From Symbiodinium natans (Eukaryota > Sar > Dinophyceae > Suessiales > Symbiodiniaceae): a stretch of 64,000 nucleotides of DNA. Location of the stretch: positions 62,001-126,000 of the forward strand of contig CAJNDS010000150.1 in assembly GCA_905221605.1 (NCBI GenBank), written 5' to 3'. Position 1 is the first letter of the stretch. Each line of letters opens with the position of its first letter. A program made the position numbers and the translations under genes. This document shows, piece after piece, positions 24,201 to 37,000 of the stretch. Below the pieces are notes generated by a model. It was given only the letters and a program-made list of their open reading frames with translations, made no database searches and was not told where the DNA came from.

Positions 24201-27200
24201 TGGCTTGGCGGGCGTCCACGTCCGTAGCCACCCCAGTCTGCGTACCGCTGTGCCGTGCCCACACAACGCAATGAAGTTCAAGTTGTTGGTTGCGCGCAGG
24301 CCCGGCTCCTCCCAGCTTTGCCTGCCATACGGGCTACCCTCTTGGGTTTGTTTTCTTTGGGGTCTTCTTGGGCAGCTTTCGGTCTCAGTGGCGGCGTTCT
24401 GGTGGCTATTCCCAGGCCTGCCAATTGCCGGCGGTCACTCGGGCACTTATCCGTCGCTCCTGGGTTTGGGGCCTTCTTGTGTGTGTGAGTGTGTGCGTGT
24501 GGGCGTGGGCGGTTGTGGGGGGCGCCTTTGCGGTTTGGTTTGCCGGGTTCGTGGTTGGGGCAAACGTCTCTTGGCTGCAACCAGCTAGTTCCTCGACTTG
24601 AACCCTCCGCGGAGGTGTGCCGTGACGTTTTCGGAGCGCACCTGAGATGCGGAGGGGGACGTGGTTGTATGGCAGCGAGTACCCTCGCGTGCCGGTCTTC
24701 CTTCCTTCCTTCCTTCCTTCCTTCAGCCAGGTCTATGATACGTAAACCTTTCAAAGGGATCAAGAAGGGTGCTGAATGAACTTAACGATTTTTGTACGGC
24801 CCGCATGATTTGTTTTGTGTGTGATATGCCAAAATACATCCGCGCAGCTTTTGGTGCGAAGTTAGCGAAAAGAGGGTGAGGGCTTCGCCAGCCCGACGCC
24901 TCGTCAAACACTGGGCGGCCCTGCAGATAAGAGACCAAAAAACCCAAAACTGGCACTGGGGAGGCCCTGGAAGCAGTGAAGAGGCCCAAAAAACTCAAAA
25001 CTGGCACTGGGCGGCCTGGAAATCCATTAGGCCACAAGGACAACCCAGGTAAGCTGGGATCCTGCAGGTTTTTCCTTATGGCCTAATTGGGCGCCAGAGC
25101 GATAAGCCCTCACCCTCTTTTCGTTAATTTCGCGCCAAAGGCTGCGCGGATGTATTTTGGCAAAACAATCATGCGGGCCGAACAAAAAATCGTTAAGTTC
25201 ATTCAGCACCCGCAAATTTCGGAAATCAGTGTTTCAACATGAAATTTAGGGTTTAGGGTTTGCTTAAAAGACCCAAGCTGCACAAACATGCTCCCAATTG
25301 TACCTGTACGCTGTACAAATCCTGCGGGCCAAACAAAAATCGTTCAGTTCATGCAGCACCGCAAGTGTCGGAAATGAGTGCTTCAACTTGAAATTTGGGG
25401 TTTAGGGTCGCTCAAAAGACCCCAAACGGCAAAAACATGCTCCCAATTGTACCTGTACACTTTACAAAACATGCGCGGCAAATACAATCATGTTTAATTC
25501 ATTCAATACCGCAAGTTTCGGAAATGAGTGCTTCAACTTGAAAGTTAGGGTTTAGGGTCGCTCAAAAGACACCAAACGGCAAAAACATGCCCAAGTCTCA
25601 AGTTACAATCCCATAGCCTTCGCTGACCTTCATTCTCTCCCAAGACTCCCAACACTCAAAAAGTATAAATGTACACTATTACTTGCCCTCCAGGCGATTA
25701 TTTAAAATCTGAACTTGGGGTGGGGTGTAGGTTACAAGTCACATATATCGTTCACAATGAGTGAGTATACAAGGCGGCCTATGTGGCACATGCGTATTGT
25801 AATTGCCAACGGTCTTTTAACCGAAGTAGTGTGTTTGAACATGTCATGAATGTAACATAACATATTCAACCGTGTGTAAATTTTATTATTCTACTCCCAA
25901 GCTAGGACCGTAAATGCGTTAAACAAGTTTCGTTAAGGTCAATAATTATTACGTAGACTGTTTATACGGTTAAACCAACAATTTTCATCGGCACATGCGT
26001 ATTGGATCTAATGTTCTATGCTTTGAAAATAACTAAAAGAGTCGCAACTATGTCAGATCAGGTCAAGTTCAAAAAATATAGCATCTACACCACAGAACTT
26101 CATCCGGATAGCCCTCACGGCCGGCTAGCGAAATAGCTTTGGGGGCAACGACAAGAAGCCAGGCCGGTTTTCTCTGCGTGGGGCACCGAGGAGATTCAAC
26201 TTGGGTAAAAAACAGATCGTATCGCGCTTTATGATCCTTTGTTCGCATGTTGTTGTCGTTGCAGCCAACTGCAGTGCATGATGTAAAGTGCCACCTGGCA
26301 GGCAGCAGGAACTTAGATACACCGTTCGGTAAGTTTTTTGGGGTTGGCCTTCCATAGGGTTGGAGGTTGGGGTTGTTGTAAAGGGTGTGTAGGGAAAGAG
26401 GGTTCAGGTTCGGGTTTGAGCTTCTTGCCCAGCGGTGGTGCGGATCTTGGGGTTTGGATAAGTGTTCAAGGTGGGAGGCTGCCTGCATCTGTGGCTCGTG
26501 ACCTGCGCGGCTCTTTTGCGCGTTGTCTGGGCTAAAAGGCGATGTAGATTCTGTAGATTTCGCTCAGTTGGAGCTCGACACCCCACGGCTTTCAGAGCCG
26601 CATCTAAACCTTCACCTGCGACTCTTAAACCACCAAAAACCTCAACCCGAAGCCTTCGCATAGAGAGCATGGAGTATGGCACGACGGCTGGTGCTGCGGA
26701 TTTTGTCTTGCCATTGCCATCAAGCTGTGAGCCTGCCATGTCACCAGGACTTCAGGGTTTGGGGCTTCGGGATTCGAGCTTAGGTTTTCAAAAAGGCCTA
26801 TTGGGGGCTTTTGCGGAGTGGGTTAGCATAGCCAGGGAGGAACTTGCCAGCCCCAGTCCCGACTTGCAGGTGGCGAGGCCCCGCCAACAGCGGCTTTTGG
26901 GAGCCCTCAGCAAGATGCAGGCTGGTTCCAGCCGACGTTGTTGCATCAACCTCCGGTGCTGGAGACTGTGGAGCTGTCGCCTGGGGTGGCCATCATGGAC
27001 TTGAACACCGGCAAGCAGAAGGCGGCCAAGGCAGACTTTGCGCGGCCCATGTCGAGGCAGGAGTACCTCGTCCTCACGTCTTCGCCCGGCAGGCGCGACG
27101 TGCGGGCTAAGTCCTTGCCGAAACCTCGGCCGGTGGATGCCCGCGTCGCGGAAATCCAGCAGCTCTTTCAAGCCATCTCTTCACCCGCGCATCATTCGCA

Positions 27201-30200
27201 TCATTCTCGGCCCTCGCAGCTTTCCCCACGCCGCCGGCCTCCCCTGGCGCTGTCCCCGGCGCCGTCCCCGGCGCCGTCCCCGGCGTCCCCGGCCTCCCTC
27301 TCCCCGCGCGGGGAGCGCTGTGGCTCCGCGCCGCAGAGCCCGCGACTGGTGCCGGGCCCCAAGGACAGAAGAATGTCAGATGGTGGGTAGGTGTGTTCAG
27401 GGCAGTTTTCCGCAACATCATGATGTTTTTGCTGTATTTCGGCATGCTGCAACATGAAAGCTGGGGGCAGCTGCCAACCTATGCTAACTTCGCATAGGGT
27501 CCAAGGCTTGTGCTTTTGTTGACCCTCAAAGTTCGGCTTCTCAACCAAAAGACTGTCCTCCATCCTCAGCTTGACAAAGGACCAAGGACCCTGAGGCCCA
27601 ACAGTTAGAATTCGAGAAAGTTGCGTACAATGCTGGTCACAAGCTCCCCCCCAAGAAGTCCTGAACCCAAGTGAGCCCAAAGCCCCTAAATTACCGGTTT
27701 AGGGTTCATTGTTTAGGGTTTAGGGACCCAGAAACCTAAACTGTAGGAAACCCTCATTCTCTGAATTGAGCTAGGACCGAGCCCTTGGCGGAACTATCGT
27801 CGCGAACCGGCAGTTGCTCCGGGAACTCTTCGGAGGTGCAGAGGGTTTAGGGTTTCAGAGCTGTAGGTGTCAAGGTGTTGGGATTTAGGGTCGGCTTCAA
27901 GTTTCTAACAACCTACACCCTGATGCTTGAAGGTTCATAGGCTGCAAAAGGTACCTTGACGGGTAGGCTAACGGCCTTTTTCACCCACACAGCCATTCAG
28001 GATGGCTGTCCATGATATTTTTCGGCAAGCCCAAAACCCCAAAACCCTAACCTCTTGTCATGAAGGTGAGGGAGATCCGGGAGTTCCGAGTTGTTGGTTG
28101 CGGGTATGGCGGAATCTCGGGGTCAAAGAGGGTTTTGGGGGATTTAGGGTCTAACAGACGCAGAGGTTAAGACGGGTTCCGGGAGGCTACTTGGTAAGAA
28201 TTTTCAATGCCTGGTCAACCCTAAACCCTAAACCCTAAACCCTAAACCCTAAACCCTAAACCCTAAACCCTAAACCCTAAACCCTAAACCCTAAACCCTA
28301 AACCCTAAACCCTAAACCCTAAACCCTAAACCCTAAACCCTAAACAACCTTTAAGCCCTGACCCTAAACCGTAAACCTAAACTCTGAACCTTGAACTTGC
28401 CAAATGGTGAGAGCCTCCCAAGATGCTACGACCGAGACCTTCCAAAACCTACTTGAAGATTCGTGGTAGTTATTGCAGGGCGACATGTTGCTTAAGACTA
28501 AAACTCTAAACCCTAAACCCTGAACCCTAAACCCTAAACCCTAAGCCCTAAGCCCTAAGCCCTAAGCCCTAAGCCCTAAGCCCTAAGCCTTAAGCCCTAA
28601 GCCCTAAGCCCTAAGCCCTAAGCCTAAACCCTGACTTAGAATGCAGGGCTTCTGCAGGCGTGCATCCTAAAGACTTGCGGGTTTAGGGTTTCAGGCTTCA
28701 AGGTTCGAGGGTGGGGGTACTCAAAACTAGGGCTAAAGGCAAGGAAACAGCACCAGAAACGCTTGGAAAGGTACCCATGAATCTATCTTCAACTGCCCGT
28801 GAACCTTCAAGCAGGTGCCAGCAAATGAGCCGCACACCGACGATGGCAGGCTCTGAGCTCTGCGGGGACAAAATTGTTTAAGACAGGGTTTCGAAGTTTA
28901 CGCTTCGGGGTTTAATGTTCAAACGTGTAATCTTTTGCACGGGCTAATGGTGAAAGTTAGTACCCTGAACCCTAAACCCCCAACCCAAACCCTTAACCCC
29001 AAACCCTGCTGATGGGAGGCATTCAACCTACAGCGGAGGCTGCCCAGCTGTCCAAAGACCGCTGTCGGCGTGGCCCGAATTGCTGAAACACTGTCCGCCA
29101 CATCGGCACTTCTACCCTCAGGCTCTTGGAGACCTTGATCATCCTCGCAATATCGCGACTGGAAGATGTTGGCCGAGACTGGGCTCCGCCCCATGCTTTG
29201 CTTTCGGCGGAGTGTGGCCCTCTGTGAAGAAGCCCTCGCGGAGCTAATGAGAAGCACAGCATGATGACTGTTCCGGGCATGTCCCGTGTGCAGCAGATTC
29301 TGGGCCAAACCTTCGGAATTACACCAGGTGAGGATGTGATGTGTGGAGGCAAGCAGCGCAGCTGACATGCAGAACGAGACCCGAGCAATTGCTTGCCAAA
29401 AGAAGAGCCCTCTGGAACAGAGTGGCAGCTTCAGCTTTCGCTCAGCAGCGGGTGAGAATGAAAAAAATCAAAAACTTCTTGGCTCCACTGTGGAGTTGTG
29501 CCCATGTGACTGTCAGCGTGTGAGCGTGTGCGGGCGGGAAATTGCTTTTTGCTTGCAGGGTGTCCCCGCGGAGTGCACCTCAGCATGGGCCTTTTGCTTC
29601 ATTGTCGCCTTTGCTATCCTCTGCTTTCAAGCTTAGGGGCTTCATGAAGTCCACCATGTGAATCCCAAAAGGCCCCCCCTCATTTCCACAAGGTCCCTCA
29701 AAAAGAAGCTTCTGAGGGACCTACGAAGAAGACACCGAAGGGTCGTGGAAGGTTCAGGTTCAGGTACACCAAGACACGGCACCAAAGAATCTTGTCTTGT
29801 GGGGCAGCGCGGCCCCGTGAGCTCATGAGCTCGAAGACTTCAACTCCGGAGGAGGTGCTTCGGGGGGCTTGGGGCCTTGAAGGTCTTCAAAACAAAATCC
29901 CAATCCTTGAAGCCTGGTTAAGCCTGAGTCTTCAAAGCTGCCAGACCCCAAAACACCCTAAACCCTAAACCCTGTACCGTGACCCTCAACCCTATACCCC
30001 CCCCAAACCCAACAACACCCAAAAACCGCTACAGGGCTTACAGGGCCTTTTAAGCTCTTATGAAGGGCGTGACGGGGGTTTTTTAGGGCTTACAAGGCCT
30101 TGTAGGGCTTATACTAAGCATAAAACCTGTCAACCTAAACCCTAAACCCTAAACCCTAAACCCTCAACCCTAAACTTAACCCCCAAATTCTTGGGTCCCC

Positions 30201-33200
30201 TGTGGCCAGGTCAGCTCCCCGGTGCTGAAATGGCTTCTGCTGCAGAAAGAGAGTCAGCGGGAAGCTCGGTGGGGGGTTTGGGGTTTAGGGTTTAGGGTTT
30301 GGGGTTTGGGGTTTAGGGTTTTGGGGGGGGTTCAGGATGCTCCTTTCCTACAGGCTCGTCTACCCGGGGGGTGTTTTTGGGGGAGTTCAGTTGCACGTAA
30401 TACGTGAGCCCAGGTCATAACCAATGTTGTACTAGATAGTTCTAACATAGGCTACGCGAAAACCATCTGCTAGATGGGCCGTGCTATATTTCCTTATTGC
30501 GGCAGCTGTTTCCTGGCGACGCCCGAAGCCAAGCCTTGGCTCTGCTCTGCACCCTGTTATGTTCTACGCGTGTTGGGTGTGTCCTATGCTTCTGATTCGA
30601 GAGGCGGCCAGACCCCAAAACCAACCTGCCAAACCTCCGGGCAAGCCACAGAATCCCGGTGCGGGCAGGAGAGGTGTCCTAAAGGGCCCTGTACTACTTC
30701 ATTGAAGCCTGTGTAGCTCTCGGAAGGCGTGCATGAAAATCATGAGCTCACGATCACAAAGCCCCGGAGTGGGGGCGCTTAGCTACGCAAACGCACGGTA
30801 CAAATGCACGCTCCCTTAACCCGCAACCCGAAACCTTGGGAACCCCAAACCCCAAGCAACTTTGGGCTGCTGAGGTTGGTCGTCCAGGAGGAGGCCGGGG
30901 GCCGCTCACGGGGGGGAAGACCTGCGATTTCGGTTTTCGGGGTTGACAGGGGTGTAGAATTTAGTGCAGCTATGGCCCGATTGTGGAGGGCCATCAAGCA
31001 CCACCTGGCGGAAACGCAATCTAATGACTTTGAAAAGGAGTCGGCTCTTATTGCTGCAGGCAGGATTAAGGGGGGGCCTCCGACAACCTCCGAGTGCCTC
31101 CATGGCATCCAGACTTGCCGAACCCATCTTGCAGCAAAGCAAGGGGGTTGCCGGGAGGTCAATGGAGGTCATTATGGGACCAGTACTGGTCTCGAGGAGG
31201 AAAACCGGGCTCATCAGAACGACCGCCATCGCCCCCTGCACACGAGCGGCTTTGGCTTAAACCCTGAGCTTTGGGTTGAAAGTAGGTTTACCTTGGGGGG
31301 TAGGACCTTGACATGCCAAACCCGAAGCCTTGAACCGTATTCTCCGCGTCTGACCCTCCCAAACCCAGCAATTTTCATTCCAAGCTCGAAACCCTGCACA
31401 GCTATGCACAGCCTCAAGAAAGCCCCCAAAACCCCCGAAGCCCGGAAAGATAGCGGCAGGCCAACGACATCTTGAAGGGCGAGACGAAACACGTCAACGT
31501 GGCCAAGGGCTCAACCTGGGCTTGTCAGGCTCAGGCTTACAAGGCTCAAAGAGGGCTTCTGGAAGGCGCAAATAGGGTTGGGGCTTTGGGCTTGTAGGTC
31601 TATGGCAATGAGGTTCAGGGTTGAAAGCGTTTAGGGATTGGAGGGTTTATCGGATTCAGGGCTTGGGACTTGTAAGTTTAATTCGGGGCCTGAACCCTAA
31701 ACCCAGTTCTGGGGGGTTTGGAAGCCAAAAGGCCACATGGTCAGTTCCGTGGAAGGCCCAATATGGCAGGGTCGTCTAACCCTAAACCCGAAACCGTAAA
31801 CCCTTAACCCTTAACCCTTAACCCTTAACCCTAAACCCTAAACCCTAAACCCTAAACCCTAAACCCTAAACCCTAAACCCTAAACCCTAAACCCTAAACC
31901 CTAAACCCTAAACCCTAAACCCTAAACCTTAAACCTTAAACCTTAAACTCAAACCCTAAACCCTAAATCCTAAACCCTAAACCCTAAACCCTAAACCTCC
32001 ACCCCTACCCAGGCCATGGTCTGCGGCCGACTTCGGACAGGGAAGCCCCTGGCCTGACTTGGAGATTGAGGGCTTAAAGGCACAGCTCGAGGGTTTGAGG
32101 GTTCAGGGTTTAGGGTTTGGGGTTCAGGGTTTAGGGTTTAGGGATGTGGGGTTTAGGGTTTGTTCTAGGGCTTTAATGGGCTCACTCAGTCTTTTTCAAA
32201 GGCGCCTCAATAAGCAAAACATCGTCCATTATGGCCTTAAACTCTACTCTAATCCCCAAACCCTGGAAGGCCCCTTTTCAAGTTTGTTTTGGTGATTTGG
32301 TTTCGGGAACAGTGTTTCAGGTTTAGTAGTAGGACGCTTGGTCGCGGAACACACTACTGTTACGTAGTTGATATGCCCTTCATAGTTCAGGTTGCTGCCC
32401 CTAACCCCACTAAGCCGTACGACTTTGGCTCAGGTCGTACCTGATGAACTGCCTGCTCAGCAGCCCCTCCTGTTTTGAGGTGTCTTCGCAGGCCTGGCTC
32501 GTTGCTCTGCGGAGAGGGGGGACATGCTGAGCTGTGGTACCCTAAGCCCTAAACACTAAACCCTAAACCCTAAACCCTAAACCCTGAACCCTGAACCCTG
32601 AACCCTGAACCCTAAACCCTAAACCCTAAACCCTAAACCCTAAGCCCTAAGCCCTAAACCCTAAACCCTAAACCCTAAACCCTGAACCCTAATTTACGCA
32701 CTTGGCTCCACGAGGCTCGCAGCTTCACCAAAGGCGTGGACTTGTGTTCTAGGCTGGGTCAGCGAAGTGCCTTGATTCCGAGATGTTAGGGATTCAACAC
32801 CCTAAACCCCAAACCTTAAACCCGAAACCCTAAACCCCAAACCCTAAACCCGAAACCCTAAACCCTAAACCCTGAAGGGCTTTTGGGGTTCACGGTTCGG
32901 GGTTTCAAACATTGGGAGTTGTGGCCTAAGATACCCGAAAGCCTCAACTCAACCGGAAGACGCTGAGACGCTTGGATCTTAATTTCAACGGAGTAAGTGG
33001 CATGAAGTTTTTTGAGAGTGGGCATTGATGGCTCCAAGGGGTTCGGCATGAGTGACTCTAGAATAGTGACCCGGAGTAGGGAATTGAATCGGCAAGTCGT
33101 CAAGAGGATAGTCTGGCGGAGTGTCGACAAGAAAGCGTTAGCATAGCGTGTGCGACTGCACTAACAAGTCAAGCAGATCCTGCCATGAACCTCCATCCAA

Positions 33201-33991
33201 AGAGCAACTGCAATTCGCAACGTTTATTGCTCTGCGGACTGTTCGTTGAGCCGAAGTTCGTTGGCAAAGTTTCTGGTCAAGTCATTGTGGTCATGTCAGT
33301 CTTCAGCATGCAACACCAGCAAAGGCTCTTTTTTGCCAGTAGGCCAAGCATTTTCCCGGACACGCGCCCTGAAACACGGAGGCTAGTCGAAGTGGACGAA
33401 ATGGGTGGCAAGAAGGGGGGGCCAGGACCTCAGTGCCAAAGCCCCTCAACCTTAAATCCTCTCAAAAGCCTGAAAGCCCCTGAACCCTAAAATCCCCTCA
33501 ACAACCAAACCCTGGCTTAGCTGCAGCAAGCCCTTGTTCCTTTGCAGGAGCCATTGGCAGTTGAGCTTCTGATGCTCAGTACCGAGGTAGGATGGAGATG
33601 AGCTGATGCAGTTGTTGTCAACCAAACACCCAGAGTCCCTAGCAAAGCCCCTTAAACCCAAAACCCTACACTCCTCAACCCTCGAAGGCCTAAAAAACCC
33701 CAAACCCCAAACCCTTCCGTCTCCGTGCCTCTGAGTCCCCGGGTCGCCTTCGTTGACCTGGAGGGGCAAGGGGACAAAGGAGACCTTTTCGGGGTAGGGT
33801 TTAGGGTCTAGGGTCTAGGGTTTAGGGTTTAGGGTTTAGGGTTGAGGGTCTCAGATTTTGTTGCGCTGACACTGAAGCCTGGCAGATGAACAGCCCTGCG
33901 CCAAGCCGGTGTGCCTGTAAGTAGGGGTATTGCAAGTGCCCGAGACAATGTGACAACCAGCTAACATAGCTCTCCCAACGCCGAGACTCTA

Positions 33992-34025
<34 letters not shown>

Positions 34026-34058
34026 GAACCCTGAACCCTGAACCCTGAACCCTGAACC

Positions 34059-34090
<32 letters not shown>

Positions 34091-37000
34091 ACCCTGAACC
34101 CTGAACCCTGAACCCTGAACCCTGAACCCTGACCCTGAACCCTGAACCCTGAACCCTGAACCCTGAACCACCCTCAACCCTCAACCCTCAACCCTGAACC
34201 CTGAACCCTCAACCCTCAACTCTCAACCCCAAACCCGGTGAAGCTCCAAAAGCCAGGATTGGCCCAAGACCTCAAGGTTGCCACGCCCTGCCTCATCGTC
34301 TCCAAGGTCTCGGCAGCAGAGTTTTTGCGGGCTGTTGAGCCCCTGAAGCTCTAAACCCTAAACCCTGAACCCTAAACCCTAAACCCCAAGCCCTAACCCC
34401 TAAACCCTAAACCCTAAACCCTAAACCCTAAACCCTAAACCCTAAACCCTAAACCCTGAACCCTGAATCCGAAAACACCTTGTAGTTGAAGAAGATGCCT
34501 TAGGCCCATGCTCAGGAGCCCTATGTAGTTCAAGGCCCCACCCCCCCCGGTCAGTGAAACCTAAATCCGAAGCCCTCGCGAAGCCCAGCCGCCCTAAGCC
34601 GTAGCCGTCGCCCAAGGGTTTGCATCCTGTAGTTAGAGCTCTACGATCTACAGCCTACCTGGTGTGTGGTTGCAAAGATTCCGAGTCCGCCTGCCCACCT
34701 GACAGGTGGTTCTCCTGGTCGAGGTCTGCCCCACAGGGCCCTCCTGTGAGTACATCCTGGAGCCGGGAGTCCTGGTTATTAAAGGTGTAGGGTTTAGGGA
34801 GCCCCCTACATACTCGGTATGTGTGGGGGGTTTAGGAGGTCGCGATCGCTGGGCTTTTGCATCCTTGACGCAAAATCTGCCCTTCTGGCCCTGCCCTAAA
34901 CCCTAGACCTTACGCCTCCGAATTTCTGGAGCGCAGCTTTGAGGTCCCTTCAGCTGATGATGATGGCTGGCAACTGCGTCGCTGAGCGAAAGGCGGCTCG
35001 GCGTCGAGCGTTGGGCCATCGCTTGCAGGTTCGCGGGTACTTACAAGTAGGGCTTCAAGTCCGGCAGCTGTATTTCTGGCCCGGTTAAAGCTCCTGTAAT
35101 CTACCTTTTAGCTACCATGAACGGGGCTTGGAGTTTCCGAGTTCGGGTTTATGGGTTTGGGTTTAGCCTGAGTCGTCTGCCGGATCTGAAATTTGTGTGA
35201 GCCCGTGAAGTTGAGCCGCGATGGGGCCTTGTAAGGCCTTAGTTATAAGCAGGGTTCTACGCACCCGAAATAAGGCTATAACCATGTATGACTATCGTTA
35301 CCCTACTTATCACCCTATTTTATGCCAAAACCCAAACCGTAATCCCATGAGCCCCCAAGTAGAAGTTCTCAGGACCGGCGTGGCCTCTTCGGCTGCCTCC
35401 ACGTGGTGCTGCGCGACTGCGCCCAGGATGAGGCACCCTCGCTCCCATATCTGCCCTGAACCCCTGAAACCCGAAAAGCTCTCCAAAACCCTAGACCCCA
35501 TGAGCTTGTAGGGCACGGCCTGTCTGTAACTCTATGATGCCCCAAGCCCCAAACATCAGGCGGTAAACCCCATAGGGTTATTGGGCCCAAGTCGACTTTC
35601 TCGAATAGAGAAGGCCAAGAGTCATCAAGAGCCTGGCAGCCCCGACTTGGAGTCATGCTTTTTACCCGGGGGTTTCGGGATTTAGGGGGTGTGGGGATCT
35701 AGGGTTGAGGGTTCTAGGGGTTTGGGCTCAGAGGTGTTGGGGATTTTGGGTTTGTGTGGCTTCGGGGCTTAGGCATCTCAGGTTTCAGGACTCAATTCAA
35801 GGTTTTAGGGATTTGGAGTTTTGGGCTTAAGGATGTTCAGTTCAGGGTTTTAGGATTCAGGGTGTGGGGGAACATGGTTTTAGGGACATACGGTTCTAGG
35901 CTTGGGTCTTTTAGGTTGCAGGGCTCTGTTTATGGCTTGGTGTTTGGTTTTTTGGGCTTTGGGGTTCATGTGCTCTTTGAGGGCTCAGGACTACGAGGGC
36001 GTTAAACCCAAAGCCCGCAACGAATGAATGTTCATGGGTATTTAAAAGTTAGGGTTAACAATTCCCCAAGCCAGGCTATGTACGCTGACATGTATAGATA
36101 CCTTTCTTATAATCCTACTTATAGCTACCAATGAACCTCCAAGTTCGTTTGGTCTGGGGTAGGCGGAATGCCGAAGCATCATCTTCGACCACGAGGCTCG
36201 AGCCCCCAGCAGGGTTGACGGTGGTTCAGGGCTTGGGGGCAGCTTTGAAGTGATTTTTTTTTAATGGAGTGCTCTTAAGATCGCACGTGCATCAGAACTC
36301 GAGCTGGTTAACTAACCAAGGGACCCGCAGAAGCAACATACGGCGACGTCCTGCAGTCTCTGTGCGGTACGGGGGCGGTAGTGCTTTCAAGAAGAGCATG
36401 GGTTCACGAAGCACGTGCGCCAAAGTTGCAAACTGTACACGCAGAGACCGATGTCGACAATATGGGCTCTTGCCCTGCAGTAGGTGTAACTTGTGTGCTC
36501 AATTTTGGGGTGGAGGGTTTCGTATGGTTTGGGCCTCAGTAAGGTTGAGGGACTCGGAAGGTTCGGGTTTGCTTCGAAGTTGCCCAAGGTTCCGGTGCAG
36601 GGTTCGACAGGGAGAGGGGTTTAAGCTGTGGGTCGGTTTTTCGGTTTGGCGGTGTCACTGGCACCCTTCCAAAATTGCGGCGAATGCTGTGGGCTCAACC
36701 ACGTTGAGGGTCTTGGGACCTTGTAGGCATAGCCCTAAACCCTAAACCCCACACCCCAGACTGGGTCTGGGAGGGATAGACACGCATCTTCTGAGAAGCC
36801 CGAGGACGAGAACTCCGCAGAGACTGACCAGCATGCCGAGGTGAGCGGATTTTTGGGGTTTAGGGTTGAGGGTGGCCCCCACAGAACCTCTTGAATTTGG
36901 GATTGTGCCGTGAACGGAATGGTGGGTCCTGTGAAAGGGGTTTGCCCTCAGGGTGCCAAGGACCCGAAAGCCCTCAAAAATGTCAAAAAGATGCACAGCA